From Anastatus disparis (taxonomy: Eukaryota; Arthropoda; Insecta; Hymenoptera; Eupelmidae): a stretch of 64,000 nucleotides of DNA. The stretch is taken from the NCBI GenBank assembly GCA_017163975.1, contig JAFFSR010000009.1, positions 1,116,001 to 1,180,000 on the forward strand, in the 5' to 3' direction. Below, piece after piece: positions 25,101-37,413 of the stretch; the first letter of the stretch is position 1; every line of letters begins with the position of its first letter. The notes beneath the pieces are model-generated. The model did no database searches and had not been told where the DNA came from. It saw only the letters and a program-made list of their open reading frames with translations. The position numbers and the translations under genes are program-made.

Positions 25101-27120
25101 TTTCTCTGAATAATATTATAACTATGACGGAGAGTGTGAACAGTGGCAGTCGGATAATATAAGAGAAGGTATAACCATCGAAGGAAGTGGATAGACAATC
25201 GATCGAAATTTCATTATCATGAAGAATCGAATGAAATAACTCGTGAAACCACAGGGCATATCTGGCTATATAGTCTATTGAGAATGCCAGACGCGCTTTT
25301 CCCACTGAATGTTTCAACGAGTACGAATTTTTCTAAAAATCGAGCGCAAAGTGGATGTTAATATGTCCCGACCGCATCACTGCATACTTCTATTCTTATT
25401 CGCCAAATTCATATGTACATTTTTCTACAACATTTTTCCAACCGCAGACAATGACAATGTGCTATCTGCGTCTACATTCAGAATCTTCTTTAAAATTATG
25501 TTTTTTTACTTTGCGGTTTGGTAGATTTATATTATTCAGTGTTCAATACAGAGAAACTTTTGTAAAACACCAATATATTGTCTTAACTTTTTCCTTTCGA
25601 AGTATAACTTGCATATATTTTTACAAGGACAAAGAAAAAAACATAGATCATACTTTAAATTCCATTAATTGAAGATGAAATAATTAACCTTCAAAAATTT
25701 TTTTGTTATTAACTCTACAAAACGATATACGATGTTTCATAGAGTTATTTTTACTATACATGTTTATTTGTGTATTCTGAGGAATTCAGGATTATTTTTT
25801 TTTTGTGGACTGTGGATAGTACCATGTTTTCATACTTTGTTTTTATAAAAAAAAAATTGTTACCGTAAAATTGATTTAGTTAAAAAAATAATATTATATA
25901 AAAAAAACATCTAGAAAATTGAGTCCTTTTATATAACTAGAGAATTTTATTGCACAACAGATTTGATAGTCTTCAAAAAGATGAAATAAAAGTCAAATAT
26001 TATTGGATTCTTGAACCTTTACATGTTCATCGATCTGTACAAAGCCAACACTTTTGGCAAAAGCAAAAGTGTCAAAAAAAAAAAAGAAAAAAAAAAACCA
26101 TCGATAAAGTTCACTGATTTTAGCCTATCGATTGCCAACGGGAATTTCGGTTATTGCCGAAAAACGTCTTTATATTTTTAGCTTTCAAAAGCTTTTTTAC
26201 CTTTCTCTCTCTCATCTGTCAATTTCTTTCTCTATCCACCTACCTCTTTCAATCCCTCATATATATGTATATACATACATAAATTAGAAATTCTCAGAAC
26301 TTTAAACTTTTACCAAACTCTAACGTAACTACACTTTCAAATTGTTTCGTTTTCTAATTCAAATTTTGTGTCCCTCAAATTTTTTTTTAAAAGGATAAAA
26401 ATTTGGAAGTTTTTTTAGCAAACTGTAGCAATTTTTTGTCTTTGGGACATCATAGAAAATAACTTTTCTAAATGTTGCAAGCAATTTTTTGTACAATATT
26501 TTCTTACTATTAAAAAAATTAACTCCAATTTGATGTTTCTACTGAATCTGCATTTTTATAAAAATAAAATTTAAATATTATCTGCCGTTTAAGTAAAAAA
26601 ACTCTTTCGTTTCTTACTATTTGGTATAATTTTTTTTCCTTTTTAAGACGAATAAAGTGTGATCTTGATAATAAATGTATTTTTTGCGGAACACAAATTA
26701 TATTTTTTATAGGAAGGCGGTGGCAAAGAGTCCTTTGCATAAAACGATCATTTTGTAGCATTTTTTAACGTCACACATAAACAATAAATTTAAGATAGAT
26801 TCAATTTAAGCAATGTTTTTTTGTATTCATATAATTTTAAATACATTTCATGCGATCTTAATCAAAATTTTGCATTAATTATGAAAAAATAAATTTTTTA
26901 ATTTCATATCACAGAATATTATTATACTAAACTGAATTAATTCAGTATATAAGATTAGCATACATTTTTAAGATTAAAAAATAACTTTTCTTTTTAAAAT
27001 GAGGAGCACCACTTTTTTCTACTTCTTTGAAGTCAAAAAAATGAAAAAATTTTATACTAAAAATGTGCAGCAAAAAATTTTTTTTAATTATTAAAAGTTT
27101 TGGAGGATTTCTAACACACA
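22200..27120. other. Long gene-free A/T-rich stretch
   Basis: I see no recognised gene in nearly 5 kb. From about 22700 to 23030 the sequence is a degenerate tandem repeat built on AAAAATATTAATARATAT and TTTTAAAATAGTTAGAAA-like words. Around 23165-23270 a word near AAAATGARATGGTTTTC recurs three times. Inverted repeats TCGGATTGA/TCAATCCGA lie near 23983-24024 and ACACTTTTG/CAAAAGTGT near 26047-26071, the latter followed by an A-rich tail. A modest G+C-richer patch lies at 25090-25480. Confidence 0.35.
24623..24662. repeat. Hairpin with about 18-bp stem
   Basis: TACCACACGTATGGAAAA pairs with TTTTTTCATACGTTGGTA across a very small loop, with two bulged or mismatched positions. Stable in RNA or DNA. 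No match to a microRNA that I recognise. Confidence 0.7.
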
Positions 27121-27135
27121 CGCACACACATACAC

Positions 27136-27138
<3 letters not shown>

Positions 27139-27190
<52 letters not shown>
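27139..27190. repeat. (TA)n microsatellite
   Basis: About 26 uninterrupted TA units, preceded by a CA-rich segment (27115-27138). Likely length-variable. Confidence 0.95.
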
Positions 27191-27192
<2 letters not shown>

Positions 27193-27365
27193 GTCAAGAC
27201 TATAATTATATGTGGTACATATAATCATATCCCTCTTCTCTTATTCAAAATGAAACATATTCATTCTGTAAAAATCCTGTGTGTATAGAACAGTATTTAC
27301 ATCCACTTTTCTATACAATAAAATAACATGAATGGTATGCATTTTATAAAAATAGATAATGAAAA

Positions 27366-27387
27366 AAGGACAACCATGGTTGTCCTT
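27366..27387. repeat. Perfect 22-bp palindrome
   Basis: AAGGACAACC followed by its exact reverse complement with ATGGT at the centre. Pairing extends outward imperfectly (GAAAAA on the left, TTTTTC on the right). It stands in A/T-rich DNA without other signals. Confidence 0.9.
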
Positions 27388-27390
27388 CTG

Positions 27391-28440
27391 TTTTTCGAAA
27401 CAAAAACTGAGTTTTTTTTACAAATTCAGAAGTAAACAATTTAGTGTTAAGAAAATTAATGAAATTATTGAAATAATAATCAGACAGACATACGAAAAAT
27501 AGTCTAATCGAACCATCACATCCCTATTTATTGTAATTTTGTAAATAAATATTCAACGCTTTTGTCCTATCAGTCTCGTTTTTACATTTTCCAGATTTTA
27601 TAAAAATTTCAAAAAAATATTTTTAAAAGTAGGCCAAAACATATAAAACTAGTACATTTCGCGAACATTAGTGCTAACGCAAAAAGTGCTCTATTTTGTT
27701 TTACCAAATCTTCATATTTTTATAGATATTATTTAAACCCGATACCAAAATTATTTTAACAACTTCCGAATTTTATAAAAACACAATAATTAATGAACAT
27801 CTATTGAAACTTATTTCATATATTTTTTTAAAATTCTGTTGAAAATTAAAGGATGCTCCAATAAATTGGTTATCAGAGCTCTGTTCAGAAGATCAAAATA
27901 CAAAGGAATTTGGTCATCGGATCAAAATAACAAAATATCACTTGAGTTTATGTAACTTTTTAAATTTCTGAATTTGATCTTTGAATCTCTTTTTATAATT
28001 TATAAATAAGAGCTTATTATATTTCATAAATTAAAAGACTCGTAGATAAAAAAGTTTCGTAGATATATTTCTAATATTTTTAATAATAAAAAAATTGCAT
28101 CATTAAAAATGCAGCTATCAACAGAAAATCAAAAGTTATATCATATTCAAAGAATAAATATGGTATATTTAATGTTTTCATAGCCATTAATCATTAATTG
28201 AATTTATTTTCCTTTTTTGGTTTGTTAATAATAAATGAATTCTAAAATTACGTAAAATAAAATTATAAATTTGTATAAATTTCCAAAAGCTCTAAAAAAC
28301 TTGAAATTATCAAAGAATACATTGTTTCTGTAATAAATATCAAAGACTGATTGCAAATAGACTGATGTGAATTCTTTTTACTAAGAAGTTCTTTTTTTAT
28401 CATTAAATCTCGTGAAATATCTATGTAAGATGATCTCGTA
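27391..28440. other. A/T-rich DNA, nothing recognised
   Basis: Apart from GATCAAAATACAAAGGAATTTGGTC-type short internal repeats near 27890-27930 and CAGACAGACATAC at 27481-27493, I see no structure or gene. Confidence 0.35.
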
Positions 28441-28690
28441 ATTTTTGAACTCGTGCTGCGCAGCACACGCTCGTACTTAAAGCTGACTTTAAATGCAGTT
28501 TAAACGCAGAGAGAACAGAGATTCGTATAAGAGAGTAACGAAGCTTCTCAGAAGAATCAGCATTTAGATGGGACATTAAACCGATGAAAGAGCGAAAGTT
28601 TTCCTTTAATATCTCGTTGTGCGATCGTCGAAAACGACGTTAAACTGTTACGCTATATCTTGAATTTCTTTAATGGGATAGGTGCCGAAT
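28440..28690. other. G+C-richer island with a perfect 14-bp palindrome
   Basis: GTGCTGCGCAGCAC at 28453-28466 is perfectly palindromic, and CGTCGAAAACGACG lies near 28626-28640. The island has AAAGCGAAAG-like and TTTAAACGC words but no open frame worth reporting. Candidate cis-regulatory element. Confidence 0.3.
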
Positions 28691-29729
28691 TTCACTCTAA
28701 TGTTATTTCCAATAAATTGCAATTTTAAATTGAAATCAAACATTTTTAAATAATTATTATTTCTTTCAAATAAACTTAAAATCTTTAAATGGAATATAAA
28801 TTAAATATTTGCTTTTTCATGAATTATTTATTCATTTTTTTTTTTTTTTTTATTTACCTTTATATTTTCTTTTATGCATTCCACGAACCACTGAAATTGA
28901 TGAATTATTTTTTCCGAAACCACAAATTCACACAAAATTTTTAATGGACTTATTAAAGATAAATATTACTTTGATTGAAATATAAATAATAAATACTATA
29001 GTAAGAAATAAACTTACGTATACTGATGATCAATAGAATATTGTTCAATTTTTATAATTTCTAGTTTTTAAAATTAGTCAAAAGCTTGCTAACATTATAC
29101 CGAATTTTTACCAACTTTGTAATATAAAAATACGTTAGAGAGTACTAATACAATAATGTAGATGTTTTTTGTTTCATTCTCTTCGTTCATAGGACGAATA
29201 GAGTATAAATATATGAATGGGTCACAAGATAATAATAAGAACGATTACATTTTAAATAACATTAAATAATATAGCTTTACCAACTGAGAGCATGTAAATT
29301 GAAAGAATTTAACCCAAATGTCCAATTTTCTTTAACTCCGATTGTTTATATTAAATAAACAATGAAGAGTTTTAAAGGTTTATAATGACTTTCTATAATA
29401 TAACTTTAGTCAAAATTTTCTCATCAAATAAATCAAAAGTGAACAAGAAACTAATTTTGTCTATTTAAATGATAATTCGAAATTTAAATTCCAACAAACC
29501 TTTTTGCCTCGGAAAATCTACAGAAATGTACGCATAACATTGTTGTCAACTAAGTATTGTTAAAACAAAAAATTTTATAAAATTAATGTATGAATAATGA
29601 ACTTGTATGACACTTGCTAAATTTTAAATTATTATTATAAAAAATTACATATTTTTTAAAAATCTTCCTATTTCAAAGACTTTAAATGAGAAAATATAAA
29701 TAAAAAATTTTCATCTCCATTATGAATAC
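28691..29729. other. A/T-rich DNA, nothing recognised
   Basis: Long A and T runs, including T16-class runs near 28836. No gene, repeat family or motif cluster is apparent. Confidence 0.35.
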
Positions 29730-30040
29730 GCGGAGAAATGCAACGTTAAAAAAAAAGAAGCATTACTTTTAATTATTCCGACCCCTAAATATAGTCGAAA
29801 AAAAGTAGCAGCAGCGACATATATGGTACTTGATTTACATTCTGAGAAAGAGTCGGCTAATAATACGCTTCTCGCCAAGCGCGCATGCACGGCAATTGCG
29901 ATGAGCGCAGAGATACAGATCCGGGGGCTAATTAAACGTAGATACTCAATTTTCCTCTTTCGTATAGCCCAGAGATTTATTCTCGGATGTTCTAATACTG
30001 CTGGTTTTATTAACTTTATTTGGACAAGCTATAGCTTATG
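29730..30040. other. G+C-richer island; 72-codon frame of doubtful status
   Basis: A plus-strand frame 29823-30041 begins MVLDLHSEKESANNTLLAKRA and is evenly composed, but it follows the island boundaries closely. GCGCGCATGC and CCGGGGGC mark the core. I recognise no domain. Candidate regulatory element or small exon. Confidence 0.18.
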
Positions 30041-32247
30041 AATATTTGATAAATACATCATTTTTCTACCGTTATCGATGAAAAAAAAAATTTTTTTCAT
30101 CAGGTAATTGCTTTGGTATTTCAATAAATGAGCTCGTAAAGAGTCTATTAAAATTTAAATGAGATTTCAATCAAGGAATCATTACAGAAGAATTTTTATT
30201 GAATAATTAAAATTGATTAAAATATAAACATTTTTATTTTTGTTGCTACATAATTACTTATGTAGTATATAATACAATACTATAATGCAAGTAGTATTTA
30301 CGATATATGTACTACTATTTCGCAAAATAATTGGTTTTTTACTAGATTTGAAAGGTATATGCTGAATGAATGTGAACTAAATGAGATTGATTGTTCCTGA
30401 TATTAATCAATAACGCAATTTTGATTAATTTTATTGAATTATAATAATTACTATAAATACAAATAGTTTGTTCAGCTAATTATTAGGTAATAAAAGTTGA
30501 AGAAACTTTATTTTGTGATTTATAGGTGTATGATCTCCAAATAACAGATTTTCTCGAAACTTTGAAAAATATTTTCTGATATCTAAAAATATAGAGCTCC
30601 AACTTTATTTTATGTCAATGGGTCAGCATGATAAAATTTTAAATATAAATAAAAACAATACTATTTCGATGAAATTGCTGATATATGTATATATTATATA
30701 TACAATTAAAAATATCATACACACACAGACGCTTGCACACTCGCACGCACGTGCACCTAGATATCTTCACACACATGCACATACAACATTTGTCAAAGTT
30801 TTGAGAGCATCTGTGATTTAGTAAATGCATGAATCTTCTATCCAGTGTGTATAATTATACGTAATAATTTGCATAATTTATAAAATATTTTATTAATGCT
30901 CTAATAGATTTTAAAATTTTAAATGGTTACTTTATTAATCGAAATCATACTCGAAAGTTTAAAATGTTGTAAATTTTCTATATGATTAAAATTCCGTTTT
31001 TATTTCATCAAACGTTTTTATTCTACAAAATAACAAAGTTTATTAATAAATTTGCTTTTTGACAAGAGTAATTAATGAAAATGTCTGCTCTAAAAACCCA
31101 ATAAAATTGTTTGAAAATGGATGATATAATTAATAAAAGATCGATTTTTAAATTTATTTCTTTCAGTATGATTGTACCAGTGAATGAACAAGTAGAAACA
31201 GTACATATTCATAAACATTTTTTATGTACATAAAATACTGAAAAAAAGGAAAAAAAAATTATTGTAACTTTAACTATTTAATTTCTAGAAATTTTTAGTT
31301 CTGTCATATACTTATTTTAAAATTATAGAACATGAAAATATCACAGAAATATAAAGAATGAATTTAAAAATCAATAAGTTAACAGCTACATTTAAATAGC
31401 TTTAAAAGCCACACAGCCTCAAATACATTCGTTCATTGACACTTAAATTCTTCGATGAATTTGTGTTTTTGCAATGGAATGATTAAACGTCTGATTTGAA
31501 TATTTTTCAAGAAAAATATGCTAAATCGTATCTCGATGAATTGCATATAAATATAAGCGCAGAATTATAATTTTAACACAAATATACATAAAATAAATAC
31601 TATTTTGTAATTATAAACAGTTTTTTATTTTATGAAAGTGCACATTTGTCAGAATCAGTTAAACATCTCTGCTTATTAGAAAAATGCTCAATAAAATACA
31701 CTAAACAATGTGTACTATAGGTATATTAACGAATTAGAGGAATTTCAAGCAGCTAACTTTCAATAACTTTAATGTTATTTAATTAAGTTTATGTGCAGAC
31801 GCCTTTTTCTTTTTCCATTTGTATGTTTTTAAATAATTATTCTTTCAAAAGACTCGGTAATTGTAATAGTTAATTATTAATGAAATGATTGTTAATTTAA
31901 TTTGAAAAGTTTAATCCAATGTTTATGATTAAAAAAAATGTAAATGATAAAAATTTATCGGCTATTTGAAAGTGTTCTATAAGTGTTAACTTAATTTAGA
32001 ACATAGTAAAAGCTTTCAATCTACTAATAGCCGTGGTATTATATAATCTAGAATATCCGAATATTTGAAATTCTCATAGTTTTTACAAACTCGTTATAAA
32101 ATACATTGATGCAAACTGAAAAGGAGATATATACATTAATTAAATAAATTTTGTAAATTCATGAATTTTTAATAGAAAATAAAAAATAAATATATTGACA
32201 AATAATGAAGTTTATTCAATAATTTCTTAATTTTTTAAATTTAATTT
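30041..32247. other. A/T-rich DNA, no recognised gene
   Basis: A CA-rich segment at 30715-30785 (ACACACAGACG, CACGCACGTGCACC, CACACACATGCACA) gives His/Thr-rich or Cys/Val-rich frames that I discount. The remainder is A/T-rich without identifiable features. Confidence 0.35.
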
Positions 32248-32436
32248 AACGTCACTATATTTATGCTATCATTGCTAATTAGCGACGGAGATTTTCAGTG
32301 TGTGAACAAAGCACTTGTATCGTATACAGTGGTGCTTGTATCAATCGAACGCCAAGAGCGGGAGTCGAACTCGAATCCTCGAGATTATGAATCCATCGCT
32401 CTACCGACTGAGCCACTGACAACCTTGTAACGGCTC
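32248..32436 (-). mobile_element. tRNA-derived SINE, copy B, near full length
   Basis: Minus-strand copy of the SINE at 13.43 kb. The tRNA-like head (plus-strand CTCTACCGACTGAGCC is the A-box complement, AGTCGAACTCG the B-box region) occupies about 32350-32425. The anticodon loop reads TTCATAA on the minus strand. The 3' terminal stem at 32249-32290 has a G-to-A change (GTCACT for GTCGCT), consistent with CpG decay. No convincing target-site duplication is visible, so it may be older than copy A. Its 5' end carries about nine bases (TTACAAGGT-like) not seen in copy A. Confidence 0.85.
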
Positions 32437-33039
32437 GCATCAATTTTGAATAAAGTTGTTAAATCTAAGATAAATAATTTATAAAGAATTATTTATTATT
32501 TAAAACAGAATAATTTAAATAATCTTCGATAAGAATAAATTTAAATTATAATTAATTTATGAATAATCATTATTGATAATAAAAACAGCTAAAAGTATAA
32601 AATTAAAAGAACGGATCTATGATGAAAAATTTCTATACATTTATATTTTATAATTATATTACTTTACAAACTTTTAAATATCATGCGTTGAAAAAAGTTT
32701 TTAAAAATAAAGATCAAATTTATAAAATTGAATTTTATTAAGCTGATTGAATCTAGCAGTATAGAAATGAATTAAGCATTGATCATTTGGACAGCTATTA
32801 TCGACTCGATCTATCTTAGTGAGGTATTTGCAACATATATTCAGTCCCTGTCAAGCGCGTTTTCATTGCAATACTTACGTTAGACGAGATTATTGATGAT
32901 GCATGATAAATTAATGATATTTCTACTTCAATCACCTAATCTAAAAAGCGTTAAAAATTTTTAATTTTACTATCTGAACAAGCTTATTATATTTTTTCTT
33001 TAATAAAGATTATAAGAAAGCAGTTATCATTGAACGATT
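32437..33039. other. A/T-rich DNA, nothing recognised
   Basis: Plain A/T-rich sequence between the SINE and the next island. No features seen. Confidence 0.35.
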
Positions 33040-33650
33040 TCTTAAAATTAAATCTCACGTAATAAGAAATCTTTTGGAAACAGTTGAAATTGGCACATCG
33101 TCCATTTTTCGGTAGACAAAGAAATTTCTATGGCACAGCACAGGATAGGCAAGCTCAGTCATTCTTTTCTGAAGATATTTTTTCCTTGTACGTAGAGGAA
33201 ACCTTAGAGCACTTAGGTATAATAGGAGAAACGACGCTAGAAAATGAATAGATTCCGGCTGGAGATTAAAAAAGCGCTGACGTCCTAAATCCGCGGGGCC
33301 GAAAACCAAAGGAGTAAGGCTTGCTGCGCTTTATGCGCATACACACACTGACTTATACTTTCGACGAAGAGATAGATGCATGTCCGTTGGAATTATATTG
33401 CAAGCCCTATGAGCTTTCCTTTCTCCCTTACAAGAGGTTAACGTTCCTCTTCTCTTTTTCTCTTTTCTCTTTTCTCTTCTCTTCTCTTCTACTCGTTTTC
33501 GCTATATGTTCAACGAAAAAAGAAGAACGGAGATGCGCTGCTGCTAGCGAGGGGCCAAGGCCCGCTCGAAACGACTACGCTCGTAAAAGCTACTCGAGGG
33601 TGCTAGGCACGAGTTTCGAGGAGATTTTAAGTGCGTTCGTAAAAGCGTCG
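33040..33650. other. G+C-richer island with divergent open frames and a CT tract
   Basis: A minus-strand 84-codon frame (33309-33055, start MVFGPADLGRQRFFNLQ) and a plus-strand 190-codon frame (33321-33893) diverge from 33.31 kb. The latter is the longest open frame in the window, but large parts are Phe/Leu/Ser from the CT tract at 33448-33490 and from A/T-rich DNA after 33670. Its middle third is more even. I recognise no domain in either. A bidirectional promoter is one reading and chance frames in a stop-poor island another. A strongly CpG-rich core lies at 33530-33650. Confidence 0.2.
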
Positions 33651-36130
33651 ATATTGCGCTTATTGCGCTCTCTTATACTCCATTTCTTTTTCTTGCTGCT
33701 TTGCTTTTCTATACTTCAACGTCTTTTCTTTTTTTATTTTTCATTTTTTACTGTTTTTTATACATTCTTATATTATATAATATTAATATATAATATTAAG
33801 GCCGTTATTCTAATAACAATTAGAATAATTTTTATATTAACTGCGTTTTTCGCAAACTATGTTTACGAATCTTGTATTTTTTTTAAAGATTAGAAAATAC
33901 CTCGACTTAAGCTAAATTTATTTTTACACTTCAAATAGCTGGTATGCCATTCGCAGAAGTATGCGCCCTAAAATTGAAAATAGTTAAAATGCTTATTAAA
34001 ATATAAATGTTTATATTTTTTTAAAATTATATCATTGACAAAAATTAAATACATTTTTAAAATAAGTAAATTTAAAGTACGCATTTAGGCTGCAAAATTA
34101 TTTGCTTGCTCAGTTTTGATTTAAGTTTATGAGGCATTTTGCATCAACTTTACAAGCACGGAAAGCAGACTGCAAATCATATAATATTTATAACTCAATA
34201 ATAAGTTCAGATTTTCCAAAATCATCATCTCGAAGAACTATAAAATTTTTGATTTTATGTTTTAATAATTTTTGATAATTCAGATGAAATTTGAGTATAT
34301 TTAAAATAAAGAAATTATTCTCAGAGGGTGTTAAATTTTTTTTAGTAACAAAACGCGAAAGAACAGCAGCACTGCCTTAACACGCAGTAGATGCCAGATC
34401 ATGCTATTTGTAAGTCCTGTTTGCGATACTAAAAATCTATTTACATCAAGCGACTCTATTTCAGAATTAATGGATTGCGAGAATTCAACAATGTCAGGAC
34501 AAATTTACAATTGGTAAACATGCAAGTAACTATTTGAGGATCTATTCGCATATGCTGTAGATATTTTACTTTCCAATGATGAACTTATCCATTGTCAAAT
34601 AGTTTTGTATTTGCATTTGTAATGAGTTTCTTTAGAATTATTGAAATAACCAATTTCTCGTTAAACTTTTAGAGCTTTTTGCATTAATTTCTCTTTCATT
34701 GTCACAGTGATTATAAATTTAATTATAATACTGTAATGATAGGATCAATCGGTAAATACAAACAAACGTTTGTGCCGTGCATGCAACTTTTAATTTGCAA
34801 TAGAAAATTTATTGTTACATTTTGATTTTATTGCAACTTTAATTGATTTGCATTGCAAACGATTCAAATTATTCAATAGTAACTTTAATTTCCTACAGAT
34901 ACTTCGCTCTCAAGTCGTAAGTTGGCTAAGATTAATTATCAAACTTGTTAAATTACATAAACAAATAATTTGTCTTATCAGTTTCGATCCTTATTGTCGG
35001 CGTTTAGCGTTTATTGTTTTTATAACGTATGGGCACTGCATTAAATAAGATGCTAACCAAAAAAATAAAAAGAGTTCAAAATCGATGAAGATACAAAAAA
35101 ATTACAAAATATCACAGAAGAAATTGAGTGTTTAATAAGTAATTTTTTAAATTTATATAAGAAACTTACAATAATTTTAATCAAAATTTAAGGCAACTTC
35201 GGAATTTAGGTTAGGTTTCAGTTTTTAGTTTATAAATTATGCTTACAAAACATAAAATTTTTCAGATTTTTGAAGTTTTTACTATTTTTTAAAACCCAAA
35301 ATTAAAAAAAATTCATAAGATGTAAGCGTAATTTGTAAACTACGAAATGAAATTTAACACGATCTCCGAAGTCGCCGTAGAACTAGAAAATTATAATTCC
35401 AATAATAATAAAAATATATATTGCAATCCTTTTACTCCGGCCTTATCCTTGTATGTTGATCTCAAGTCAAAATTAGAGCAGGCGCCTATCAACGAGAATG
35501 GATTTTTCTGCTCATATCATTGTGACATATTAAAAAAATTTCCATTTCTTTTCATTTGATCCATTTTAAGTCACGTTAACTACTATAAGCCGAAAAGAAA
35601 GTATTATATACAAATCGGGAATAAAATCGATTATTCCTCCAACCTTAAATAAAATTTGCGATTCTATTCCCTTGTTAAATAAAGTACTATTATTATACGC
35701 TTTTTGTAAATAGTTGTATATAAGACAGAGATTTGACAATAAATATATTTATTTATTGCCAAATCTCTTATAAGCAACAATAATTGTGATTACATCGTAA
35801 CAAGTTTATTTCGATACAAGTGCATAAAAGTTTACATACACTTGCGATTGCGATACTTTAGGGTCGGCGTAGCCAGTCCGAATGTGATTGCAATCGTACA
35901 AGGATGTAAAATTTAACACAGTCGTATCGAAAGATATCGTAGTTGCAACTGCGAGCGTAAAATTGCATTTTAAGAATTTCGTACAATATATAAAAATACA
36001 ACTTCAAGCCTATACTAAATAAAAAGATATTTTTTATAGTTTAAAGTTTTGCTTGAGTTTGAATAGTTTGCGTGCAAGCTTTCTTTAATGACAACTCGAA
36101 TGATCAAATGGAAATCCAGAAAATATATTA
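33651..36130. other. A/T-rich DNA; one unassigned 70-codon frame at 35.35-35.56 kb
   Basis: The plus-strand frame 35347-35559 (start MKFNTISEVAVELENYN, later SKLEQAPINENGF) has an even, protein-like composition although it lies in A/T-rich DNA, and AATAAA-type words follow it. No domain is recognised and no neighbouring exon is evident. A modest G+C-richer patch at 35840-35960 contains the palindrome GATTGCAATC. TTAGGTTAGG occurs once at 35206. Confidence 0.2.
35716..35773. repeat. Hairpin, about 19-bp stem extendable to about 26 bp
   Basis: AGAGATTTGACAATAAATA (35727-35745) pairs with TATTTATTGCCAAATCTCT (35750-35768) with one mismatch and a four-base loop. TATAAG on the left and TTATA on the right extend pairing past a small bulge. 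Size is near a short microRNA-like precursor, but the loop is too small for a typical one. Confidence 0.75.
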
Positions 36131-36930
36131 ACCGCTCATTTATCTGAAAAGTAGTAGCAGGCAGGCAGGCAGTCAGAGTGTGTAGATATTGACGTGTGTG
36201 TATTCAGGTAACAGTTAAGTTAAGAGAAGTGCGCGAGATGTGTGAGGAAGTCTGATTTACCGTGCCAACTTAAACAGGACTTTAATGCTGATACGGGAAA
36301 TTGCGGCTCAAGCAGATATGTACATAAGATACTTGGGGGGAAAACTGGAGCATCGTAAAAGTATATAATGCTTTCTCTTTCCTTCGTCTCTTCTTTACCT
36401 TTCTCTGTAACTCTATATAAATCTCTAGAGTTTTCGTCCCAAGTACACCGAGAATAGAGTAGTTCGAGTAATATAGCACAGGATTCTATATCTTACGACG
36501 TGTATATATACATAGAAGGCTGAAGACTTGATTTCGAAGGTCGTCAGACTATCGCATTACAATGGCATGACGACGACGAAAAGAAAGGTCTTTACTTTTT
36601 AAACCTAAACTCAAACTCTTTTGCTTCTCTCTTTTTTTTTTCTACTTCCAAAAACTTTTCTCCGGTATCTGACTTCCCCCAAAAATGCCTTCCTTCTTCT
36701 TATCCAAACACGCTTCCGCGTAAACATCGCATTGAGAATTTCAGTGCGGAAACATCTTCCTCCCTCTCTTTCTCTCTTCCCTCGTACCCTATCTTCCTTT
36801 CATTCTTTACTAGGACATTAAGTCCTTATGGAAGGCTTCACTGGAGCCGAGAGAGATTGATCAGGCCTTTTTGTTCCCGATTAAGCCTTCTAGTCACGGC
36901 TTGCTCGTTTTGGGGATACGATTTTAGTAC
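36130..36930. other. Large G+C-richer island, no recognised gene
   Basis: An 800-base island opens with GCAGGCAGGCAGGCAGTCAG (36158-36177) and includes pyrimidine tracts near 36370-36395, 36627-36645 and 36757-36800. Frames of 65-66 codons follow the tracts. It contains AGGACATTAAGTCCT, a small inverted repeat at 36811-36825. It is one of the largest islands in the window and a good candidate enhancer or promoter. Confidence 0.3.
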
Positions 36931-36933
36931 GCT

Positions 36934-37413
36934 TTGCTTGCGAGCTATATAGTAAGCACTTTGTTAAAGACAAATAATCCATTTAATGCTTACCACACTT
37001 TCCAATTAAAAATATTAGCCTACAAAGTGCCAAGAAATTATGAGTCAACTCAACTTTTTTCTCTTTCATATTATTCAAATAATTCACTTTTTTACAAATT
37101 CACCGCACTTGGTGAATTTGTAAAATTCACCAAGTGCGCCTCTTGTTCCTTGTTAGTTTTGTGCGTGCAAGATATATTACCTAAAAATAAATTTTTTATA
37201 CTTTATATTGTTCACAGCCTTTTATTTTTAAAAATATATGCTTTAAGATCTTTTGTAAAATATTAATAAAGCGGTTTTCGGATGAAAAATCATTTGTATT
37301 TAAAAATGATCATGACGTACAAACATTTAAAAGTTTTAAAATCCTTAATTTTTATTAATAAGTTTTTTAATGAATTCTAGCAAAAATTAATATTTTCAAA
37401 GAAAATTCATTGA
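36934..37413. other. A/T-rich DNA; 110-codon frame of doubtful status
   Basis: A plus-strand frame 36934-37266 has hydrophobic stretches but is interrupted in sense by the interlocked inverted repeat at 37091-37138, which encodes part of it. No domain is recognised, and I do not call it a gene. Confidence 0.2.
37091..37138. repeat. Two interlocking inverted repeats
   Basis: TTTACAAATTCACC (37091-37104) pairs perfectly with GGTGAATTTGTAAA (37111-37124). Independently CGCACTTGGTGAAT (37104-37117) pairs perfectly with ATTCACCAAGTGCG (37125-37138). The middle arm is shared, so only one hairpin can form at a time, an arrangement that permits switching between two structures. Confidence 0.9.

Noticed and set aside
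27361..27400. Palindrome followed by T's resembling a bacterial intrinsic terminator
   Set aside because: The window is eukaryotic and no gene ends upstream; read as a palindrome only.
30715..30785. CA-rich segment with CACGTG-like core as a regulatory box
   Set aside because: It is part of an imperfect CA microsatellite; a single core word is not evidence.
33321..33893. 190-codon open frame, the longest in the window
   Set aside because: About half is Phe/Leu/Ser/Ile low complexity from a CT tract and A/T-rich DNA. No recognisable domain, and the frame follows the island's composition.
35206..35215. TTAGGTTAGG, the insect telomere repeat
   Set aside because: Only two units; expected by chance and not an interstitial telomere array.
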